From an uncultured delta proteobacterium (GTDB lineage: Bacteria; Myxococcota_A; Polyangia; Polyangiales; Polyangiaceae), in the NCBI GenBank assembly GCA_903858055.1, contig CAIOHM010000470.1:1-7317 (forward strand): a DNA stretch of 7,317 bases. Reading direction: 5' to 3'. A program made the position numbers and the translations under genes. Each line of letters opens with the position of its first letter. The stretch's first letter is position 1. The notes beneath the pieces are model-generated. The model saw only the letters and a list, made by a program, of their open reading frames with translations. It was not told where the DNA came from and searched no databases. Positions 1-4,961 of the stretch are shown in pieces.

Positions 1-46
1 GCCAAGAAATAAATTAAATTTTCAAGGTCCAAATTTCAATCCGTCC
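1..46. other. AT-rich 3' flank of the Cys-rich repeat lipoprotein gene
   Basis: These bases follow the stop codon of the lipoprotein gene (stop at 47-49 on the minus strand). The first 40 are strikingly AT-rich compared with the rest of the window. Two near-identical direct repeats are visible on the plus strand: AAATTTTCAA at 16-25 and AAATTTCAA at 31-39. Read on the minus strand, the run ends in a T-rich stretch, but I find no strong GC stem before it. It may be a weak terminator or plain intergenic DNA. Nothing coding is supported here. Confidence 0.4.
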
Positions 47-1648
47 TCAGCGAACGCAGAGCGCGCTGCTGCCGTAGTTGACGACGTCGCACTGCCCCGC
101 GGCGACGATGTCGACTTGCCACGCCACCCCCGCCCTGGCGCAGGTCCTCGTCCACGTGGCCCATCCACCAGCAGACACCGGCGTCCTGCAAACGTTCGGG
201 CTCGAAGCGATTCTGAGAGCCTCGCCTTTCGTCGGCAATCGCCAACCGCTGCCGAGGCCCGCGCAGTAGCTGATGGCCGTCGCCCAGTTCGAGGCGTTCG
301 ACGGATACTGGCACTCGAACGCCCCCGCCCCGAGGTTCGCGGCGGCGGTCGTGCCGTCGTCGCACGTCGGCTCGCCACACGTGTTGAGGTCGCACGCCTG
401 GCACGCGCCGCCACCGGGCAGCGTCCCCGCACTGCACGTCGGGGCCGGAGGACCGCCGCTCCACGGGCAGCGGTTGTCCGTTTCGCAGGCGGCGCCGTTC
501 GCGCACGTGCCGCAGTTCGTGACCGTGCGCGGCTGGCCGCAGTTGTCCGTACCGCTCTTCGAACCGCAGTCCGCGCCGACACGCGTGCAGAATGCAGCAT
601 TCGACTCCGGCGTGCACCCGCACTGCTTCGGCGTGCCTCCACCGCCGCACGTCAACCCCGTACCCGAGCACGTGCCGCAGCTCGCGACCGTGCGCGCCTG
701 ACCGCAGCGGTCGGCCACGGTGATCGACCCGCAGCTCGCCGCCTCGAGCGTGCAGAGCGCCTGGTCCGACTCCGGCGTGCAGCCGCACACGTTCGCCGTC
801 CCCGGGTTTCCGCCGCCGCAGGTGGCCCCGAGCCCGGAGCACGTGCTGCCGCAATTGAGCGTCGCGCCGCACTCGTCCGGAATCGATCCGCAGTTCTTCC
901 CTTGCGCCGCGCAGGTCGTCGGCGTGCAGCCGCAGACGCCCGCGGTGCCCGCGCCGCCGCATGTCTGCGGGAGCGTGCACGAGCCGCACGCGACGTTCGT
1001 GCGCCGCACGCCGCAGTTGTCCGGCCCGGAGAACGTGCTGCAGTTCTTCCCGTAGCGCGCGCAGAACTGCGCCGCCGTGTCGGGCGTGCACCCGCACACG
1101 TTCGCGGTGCCCGGATCGCCGCCGCCGCACGTTTCGCCTTGGCCGGAGCAGGTCGTCCCGCAGCTGATGGTCCGCTGCGCGCCGCATCGATCGGTGACGG
1201 ACTTATCGCCACACGATCCGACGCCGCAGTGGAGGTTCACGAGCTGCTGCTGCGTTTCCGCTGCGCAGCCACACGTGCCGCCCGCTTCGCACGGAGCGCC
1301 GTTCGCGCAGGTGCCGCAGCTGATCGACCGCGAAGCGCCGCAGTTGTCCGTCACGTCGATCGTGCCGCACACGCGCGACCCGCAGCGCTCCACCGCGAGC
1401 TCGCCCGAGGATTTCGCCGCGCAGGCGTCGCCCGCGTCCGCGGTAGGGCTCGCGTCGGCGGAGACGGTGGCGTCCGCGCCGATCGCCGCGTCCTCTGCGG
1501 TCGATGCATCCTGCACCGACGCGTCCGCGCCGCCTCCGCCGTCGACGCCCTTCGTGAGCGCGCCGCGATCCTCGGGCAACCCCGTGAAGTCACACCCCAC
1601 CGCCCCGATCGCGCCTGCCGCAATCGCGGCCGTCCACGTGATTCGCAT
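47..1648 (-). CDS. Cys-rich repeat lipoprotein with DUF1566 (Lcl_C)-like C-terminus
   Basis: Predicted secreted lipoprotein of 533 residues; function unknown. Residues 1-19 form a short lipoprotein signal with an Ala/Gly-rich hydrophobic core ending in GAVGC (lipobox, Cys19). Residues 20-75 are a disordered Asp/Ala/Thr/Ser linker. Residues 76-394 hold six tandem repeats of about 50-59 residues, mostly with eight cysteines each. Residues 395-445 are a further Cys-containing segment. The C-terminal part (about 454-533) resembles DUF1566/Lcl_C: an NWATAISYC stretch, GWRLPTKGE, then a Trp-containing strand and a terminal CVR. By hand count there are about 60 cysteines in all. The ATG at 1648 is preceded by a GGGAG-like ribosome site lying inside the end of the upstream thioredoxin-fusion gene, only 3 bases away, so translation is probably coupled to it. 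The repeats may form rigid disulfide-linked modules holding the C-terminal domain off the membrane; this is inference. Asp follows the lipidated Cys, which in E. coli favours inner-membrane retention but may not apply here. Confidence 0.9.
   Translation of the reverse strand: MRITWTAAIAAGAIGAVGCDFTGLPEDRGALTKGVDGGGGADASVQDASTAEDAAIGADATVSADASPTADAGDACAAKSSGELAVERCGSRVCGTIDVTDNCGASRSISCGTCANGAPCEAGGTCGCAAETQQQLVNLHCGVGSCGDKSVTDRCGAQRTISCGTTCSGQGETCGGGDPGTANVCGCTPDTAAQFCARYGKNCSTFSGPDNCGVRRTNVACGSCTLPQTCGGAGTAGVCGCTPTTCAAQGKNCGSIPDECGATLNCGSTCSGLGATCGGGNPGTANVCGCTPESDQALCTLEAASCGSITVADRCGQARTVASCGTCSGTGLTCGGGGTPKQCGCTPESNAAFCTRVGADCGSKSGTDNCGQPRTVTNCGTCANGAACETDNRCPWSGGPPAPTCSAGTLPGGGACQACDLNTCGEPTCDDGTTAAANLGAGAFECQYPSNASNWATAISYCAGLGSGWRLPTKGEALRIASSPNVCRTPVSAGGWATWTRTCARAGVAWQVDIVAAGQCDVVNYGSSALCVR
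467..1423 (-). repeat. Six tandem eight-cysteine repeats inside the large lipoprotein
   Basis: Protein-level repeats at residues of about 76-128, 129-187, 188-241, 242-290, 291-345 and 346-394 of the lipoprotein. The cysteine spacing is C-x(4-6)-C-x(6-8)-C-x(5-8)-C-x(2-3)-C-x(5-6)-C-x(5-10)-C-x-C, with most units ending CGC-TP. The second and fourth units share the block GNPGTANVCGC/GDPGTANVCGC and are also alike in DNA (around 1081-1150 and 775-845), which suggests a more recent duplication. The first and last units share CANGAxCE. The last unit is shortened and ends with one Cys rather than CGC. Eight cysteines per unit would allow four disulfides each. I do not recognise a named domain. 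Confidence 0.85.
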
Positions 1649-1651
1649 CGC

Positions 1652-2899
1652 TCAAAAGCTCCCGCGCAGGCCCACGTAGCTCGGGCCCACGTCGACGCGC
1701 ATGCCGCGCGCGGGCTCCGCGCTCGGGGCCGTGATCAGGAAATACGCGCCAATCGCGCTCACGGCCGCGCCGCCAAAGAGCCCCACGTTGGCGAGCAGCG
1801 ACTGCCGATCGGCCTCGTCGAGTTCTTCCTTCCTCGCGCAGCGGCCGGTCGTCGCACAATCCTTGTAGGTCGCGTTCAGGTCGTCCCCGGTCGCCTTCGC
1901 GAGGACCGCGAACGTCGCGCCGGTCGCGAGGAGCGCCGCGCCGGTGCCGAGGGTCCACCAGCCCGCGCCGCGCTTCCACGCGCCGCCGTCGTCCGCCCGG
2001 TCGCTCGCCGAGCGCTCGACCACGCGGGACGTCGGCCACTGGAGGCCGTCCGGGCGCTTGAGCTTGGCGAGGAGCTTGCCCGTCACGTCGCGCGTCGTCG
2101 CGCGCGCGTCCGCGGACCACTCGCTGCTCGCGCTCGCGAGGAGGCAACCGCCCGCGAGGTCGTAGAGGCCGAGGTTCAGGTACGCGCTCTGTCCCTGGGA
2201 CACGCGGCTCATCTTGAGGAGCGTGTTCGGCGGCACCTCCTTGCCGATCTCGCACTGGAGGCGCTCGTCGTAGCGCGCGCCGAGCTGCGCCTTCTTCGCG
2301 GCCTCGATCGCGGCCTGCTCCTCGGCGCTCGCGAGTACTTGTACTTTCCCGTCATCGGCGAGGCGATCGCGCACGAGGGTCGCGAGGCTCGCGTCGACCT
2401 CCGGCGAGGGCTCGACGACGACGCGCGGCGCGGCCTGGAAGTACGCCTCGACGGCCTTCTCGACCTCCTCGATGTGCCCCTTCGAGACCAGCAAATTCCC
2501 TTGCCAGCTCCACAAGAACGCGGAGGGGAGCTTGCCCTGGAGCCGGAGCGAGTCGGCCACGTGGCCCTCGAGGTCGCACACGGAGTCGTCTGGCACGAAG
2601 GGCAGCGCGCGGCAGCCGCCGTCCGGGTCTTGCGTGTTCACCACGATGACCCGGAGCCCCTGCGCCGCGTACTTCTCGCGCAGCGCCTTCCAGCGCGGCA
2701 TCGCGTCCATGCACGGCTTGCACCAGGTGGCGTAGAACTCCACGGCCACGAGGCGCACGCCGGGGCGCGCGAGCCAGTCCTGCACGTTCAGGTTTTCGCC
2801 CGCATTTGCTGCCTTCGGCGCGAACACGAAGAGGAGCGCAGCAAGCGCCAGCGCAGCGCGGAGGGAGCGAAGGGCGGAAGTGCGCGGCTCACGGACCAT
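1652..2899 (-). CDS. Exported thioredoxin-like (TlpA/ResA-type) protein fused to a CsgG/FlgO-like region and two C-terminal hydrophobic helices
   Basis: A 415-residue protein. Residues 1-33 form a signal peptide: Arg-rich start, Leu/Ala core, and an ANA-type cleavage site. Residues of about 35-155 are a thioredoxin fold with the active site WCKPC (59-63) and the cis-Pro loop LPSAF (Pro125). WCxPC with a periplasmic signal is typical of TlpA/ResA/DsbE-type oxidoreductases. Residues of about 165-285 resemble the CsgG/FlgO-type domain seen in many myxobacterial proteins, with a CEIGKEVP segment followed by YLNLGLYDLAGG; this is a pattern-level call. Two hydrophobic helices lie at about 313-334 and 368-390, separated by a loop with Cys348 and Cys354. 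The tail ends VGPSYVGLRGSF. Besides Cys60/Cys63 there is another close pair at 96 and 108. It should act in the periplasm, membrane-attached through its C-terminal helices. The gene ends 3 bases before the large Cys-rich lipoprotein gene, so that lipoprotein is a plausible substrate. Reductase, isomerase and oxidase activity cannot be told apart from sequence. The ATG at 2899 has no strong ribosome site. Confidence 0.88.
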   Translation of the reverse strand: MVREPRTSALRSLRAALALAALLFVFAPKAANAGENLNVQDWLARPGVRLVAVEFYATWCKPCMDAMPRWKALREKYAAQGLRVIVVNTQDPDGGCRALPFVPDDSVCDLEGHVADSLRLQGKLPSAFLWSWQGNLLVSKGHIEEVEKAVEAYFQAAPRVVVEPSPEVDASLATLVRDRLADDGKVQVLASAEEQAAIEAAKKAQLGARYDERLQCEIGKEVPPNTLLKMSRVSQGQSAYLNLGLYDLAGGCLLASASSEWSADARATTRDVTGKLLAKLKRPDGLQWPTSRVVERSASDRADDGGAWKRGAGWWTLGTGAALLATGATFAVLAKATGDDLNATYKDCATTGRCARKEELDEADRQSLLANVGLFGGAAVSAIGAYFLITAPSAEPARGMRVDVGPSYVGLRGSF

Positions 2900-2963
2900 G
2901 CGCGCGAGCGTACCGCAAAGCGCGTGGGGCGGGTCTACGTTTTGGGCGTGGGCCGACGAGCGC

Positions 2964-3566
2964 TCACGGACACTGCTCGCGCGGCTTCAGCGTCGTGCCC
3001 GAGATCGTGCACACGAAGGTGCCGCGGTCGCACGCGGGGCGGAAGGTGGTCATGTCGTTGCAACATGCAACGGTCTCTTCGCCACAGATCTTCTGGGGAA
3101 CGCAGCACACGACGCCCACGCCAAGTCCCGTGCAGCTCGGCGGCGCGAAGTTTCCGTGCGTGAAATTGCAGCCTGCGATGGGCGCGCAGAGGCCGCCGTG
3201 GGAGCGGCAGTCCGTGCCCGTGGCCTGCGCGGCCGGCGGAATGCAGCAGACGCCCGCGCCGTCGCTGAAGACGCAGCCCGAGGCCCCCGCGGCGCTCACG
3301 GTGCCGCCGCCGTTCGTGCACACGCTCGCCTGCCCGAGGCAGAGGCCTCCGAGGACCTCACACGCGTTGCCGCTGCCCGGGGTCGAGCCGTCGCCCGCGG
3401 GTGTCGCCGCATCCCCCGTCGGTGCGGAAGAATCCAAGGTCAGGGCCGCATCGGCCGGCGCGCTCGCATCGACGGAGGGTCCCTCGGCACCGGCCGACGT
3501 GGACTTGCCGCACGACGCAACGAGGGCGACGAACGGGAGCAGGGCGAGCATGACGAGCGACCGCAT
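2964..3566 (-). CDS. Small Cys-rich lipoprotein
   Basis: Predicted lipoprotein of 200 residues; function unknown. The ATG at 3566 gives an ideal lipoprotein signal (MRSL, hydrophobic core, then LVASC with lipidated Cys19). A GTG at 3581 is also open but would add five residues and overlap the tatD stop, so I prefer 3566. Residues 20-68 are a Ser/Ala/Asp/Pro/Thr linker like that of the larger lipoprotein downstream. Residues 69-200 carry 18 cysteines in three groups of six. The first two groups are clear tandem copies (69-110 and 120-157), each with a GGLC and ending CCIP or CCVP. The third (161-199) also has six cysteines with a CC pair, but in different order. The gene starts 8 bases after tatD and ends 64 bases before the thioredoxin-fusion gene. 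The paired-Cys layout recalls small disulfide-knot domains, but no family is assigned. Confidence 0.85.
   Translation of the reverse strand: MRSLVMLALLPFVALVASCGKSTSAGAEGPSVDASAPADAALTLDSSAPTGDAATPAGDGSTPGSGNACEVLGGLCLGQASVCTNGGGTVSAAGASGCVFSDGAGVCCIPPAAQATGTDCRSHGGLCAPIAGCNFTHGNFAPPSCTGLGVGVVCCVPQKICGEETVACCNDMTTFRPACDRGTFVCTISGTTLKPREQCP
3096..3362 (-). repeat. Two tandem six-cysteine modules in the small lipoprotein
   Basis: The units are residues 69-110 and 120-157 of the lipoprotein. Cysteine spacing is C-x6-C-x6-C-x14-C-x8-CC in the first and C-x6-C-x5-C-x11-C-x8-CC in the second. Both carry GGLC at the second cysteine and a proline two residues after the CC pair. The match of spacing and flanking residues supports an internal duplication. 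Confidence 0.75.
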
Positions 3567-3574
3567 GGGCCTAC

Positions 3575-4375
3575 TCAACACGAGGCCGGTGCCAAGGCAA
3601 AGAGCTTGGACGCGTTCGCCGTCGTGGCCTCCGCGAGCTCCTCGAGCGCGATGCCGCGGAGCTCCGCGACGCGCTTCGCCGTGTAGACCACGTGCGCCGG
3701 TTCGCAGGGTTTTCCGCGAAACGGAATCGGCGCGAGGTAAGGCGCGTCGGTCTCGACGAGGATGCGATCGAGCGGCGCCCAGGCCGCGACCTCGTGAATG
3801 CTCTTCGCGTTCTTGAAGGTCACGATGCCGGAGAACGAGAGGTGCATGCCCATCGCGAGCGCGCGCTCCGCGAAGGCGCGGTCTTCGCTGAAGCAGTGGA
3901 CGACGCCGCCGACCTCGCGCACGCCCTCGGCCTCGAGGATCGCGAGCGTGTCCTCCGCGGCCTCGCGCGTGTGGAGGACGATGGGCTTGCGCACGCGCTT
4001 CGCCAAGGCGATTTGCTCGGCAAAGACGCTCCGCTGCAGCTCGCGCGGCGCGTGGTCGTAGTGGTAATCGAGGCCCATCTCGCCCACGGCCACCACGCGC
4101 GGGTGCGTCGCGAGCGCCGCGAGCTCCGCGCGCACGTCGTCGTCCATCACGCCCGCGTCGTGCGGGTGCACGCCCGCGGTCGCCACCACGCTCGGACCAA
4201 TGCGCTCCGCGAGCGCGATGGCGTCACGCGCGCCGCGCATCTTGTCGCCGACGCCGATGCACACGAAGCCGCCCACGCCGACCTCGCGCGCGCGGGCGAT
4301 CACGGCGTCCGCGCCCTCCGGAAAGTAGTGCGAATCCAGGTGGCAGTGCGTGTCGACGAAGATCGGCGTGGCCAT
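3575..4375 (-). CDS. tatD: TatD-family metal-dependent hydrolase (DNase)
   Basis: A 266-residue TIM-barrel hydrolase of the TatD family, whose members are cytoplasmic metal-dependent nucleases (3'-5' exonuclease or DNase activity in E. coli TatD). The expected metal ligands are all visible: VDTHCHLD gives His10 and His12, GEMGLDYHYD gives Glu99, LHTREA gives His135, VVHCFS gives His160 and VETDAPYLAP gives Asp210. GVHPHDA (69-74) is another family signature. The length matches the family's usual 255-270. The frame stays open for 91 more codons upstream, but that part is low-complexity Arg/Ser/Ala and overlaps the divergent gene, so the ATG at 4375, next to the first motif, is the start. It appears to head the four-gene minus-strand cluster, with only 8 bases to the next gene. 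TatD, YcfH and related paralogues cannot be separated by reading alone. Confidence 0.95.
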   Translation of the reverse strand: MATPIFVDTHCHLDSHYFPEGADAVIARAREVGVGGFVCIGVGDKMRGARDAIALAERIGPSVVATAGVHPHDAGVMDDDVRAELAALATHPRVVAVGEMGLDYHYDHAPRELQRSVFAEQIALAKRVRKPIVLHTREAAEDTLAILEAEGVREVGGVVHCFSEDRAFAERALAMGMHLSFSGIVTFKNAKSIHEVAAWAPLDRILVETDAPYLAPIPFRGKPCEPAHVVYTAKRVAELRGIALEELAEATTANASKLFALAPASC

Positions 4376-4400
4376 GGCGCCCGCTGCTATAGCCCGGTTC
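4376..4400. promoter_or_regulatory. Possible bidirectional promoter element GCTATAGC
   Basis: The 25 bases between the divergent starts of tatD (4375) and the 174-residue protein (4401) contain the perfect palindrome GCTATAGC at 4386-4393. Read either way it gives TATAGC, similar to a bacterial -10 box. It lies about 10 bases from the tatD ATG and about 7 from the GTG at 4401, implying very short or no leaders. I see no good -35 box at the usual spacing in either direction, so this is a weak call. Confidence 0.25.
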
Positions 4401-4925
4401 GTGGAGACCGCGACGCTGCCCGAACGATTTCCCGGCGCCTTCGACGCGTGCGGCCGCCCCGAGTCCTCTCCGCCCTTCCCCGTCGCGTTCCTCGTCTTCG
4501 CGCAGCGGCCCGCCGCCGGTGGGCTCCACCTGCGCGACCTCGACGAAGCGGCGGAGCGGCACCTCGGCGCAAGGCTCGGATCCATGGAGGCGCGGCGCGA
4601 ACTCGAAGCGCCCGCCCGCGACTTCGACGGCGCGACCGTCGCGATCAAGCGAGGCGATCTGCAGGGAACTCGCGCGCTCTTGCTGCGCGCGGCGACCGAA
4701 GGAGACCAGGCCCTCGTCGCTCGCGCGGTCTCGAGCGGTCGAGCGGGCGGAGGCCTCGACGTGCTCGCACGACGCTGCGCCGCGGTCTTCGTGATCGCGG
4801 CCTACGGCGACGACGATCCGCTCGCGCGCCTCCTCGCGGAAGCATGCGCGCGCGCGCACCTCGGCCCCGTGCTCACGCCGAGCGGCGCCCTCGTGGGCCC
4901 GAAGACCCTCGCCGCGAACGCGTGA
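4401..4925 (+). CDS. Hypothetical protein, about 174 residues
   Basis: I do not recognise this protein. It has no signal peptide, clear membrane helix or catalytic motif. The N-terminal third contains a Pro-rich PPFPVAFLVFAQRP strand-like segment, the middle is helical and charged (LRDLDEAAERHLGARL; FDGATVAIKRGDL), and the C-terminal third includes CAAVFVIAAYGDDDPLARLL and ends in VGPKTLAANA. Strong G/C use at third codon positions supports real coding. The GTG at 4401 avoids overlap with tatD. Alternatives in the same frame are an ATG at 4374, overlapping the tatD start codon, and a GTG at 4350 with an AGGTGG ribosome-like site 6 bases before it; that site is also dictated by the conserved tatD HCHLD codons, so it may be coincidence. 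The protein is divergent from tatD and convergent with the MATE gene, 36 bases away. Confidence 0.7.
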   Translation: METATLPERFPGAFDACGRPESSPPFPVAFLVFAQRPAAGGLHLRDLDEAAERHLGARLGSMEARRELEAPARDFDGATVAIKRGDLQGTRALLLRAATEGDQALVARAVSSGRAGGGLDVLARRCAAVFVIAAYGDDDPLARLLAEACARAHLGPVLTPSGALVGPKTLAANA

Positions 4926-4961
4926 CCGAGGCCCCGGGCCCTCTCCGCCGAGCCGCGCGGT

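Noticed and set aside
36..1187. A 383-codon minus-strand frame overlapping the large lipoprotein
   Set aside because: It is rich in Arg/His/Val and is a frame-shifted reading of the cysteine repeats; the lipoprotein frame has the lipobox, repeats and a C-terminal domain.
467..1423. A CRISPR array or DNA-level tandem repeat
   Set aside because: The periodicity is at protein level (cysteine spacing), unit lengths vary and the units are too diverged in DNA for CRISPR repeats.
116..3163. A 1015-codon plus-strand open frame
   Set aside because: The translation is Arg/Ala-rich low complexity without any domain, and it lies antisense to the thioredoxin fusion and the large lipoprotein, which have signal peptides and clear motifs. 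It is a typical GC-rich shadow.
4376..4648. A 91-codon N-terminal extension of TatD
   Set aside because: It is Ser/Arg/Ala-rich low complexity antisense to the plus-strand gene, and the TatD family begins a few residues before the HxH motif, as the ATG at 4375 gives.
4928..4943. Near-palindrome GAGGCCCCGGGCCCTC between the convergent genes as a terminator
   Set aside because: It has a mismatch, almost no loop and no T tract on either side. In this GC-rich context such symmetry is common.
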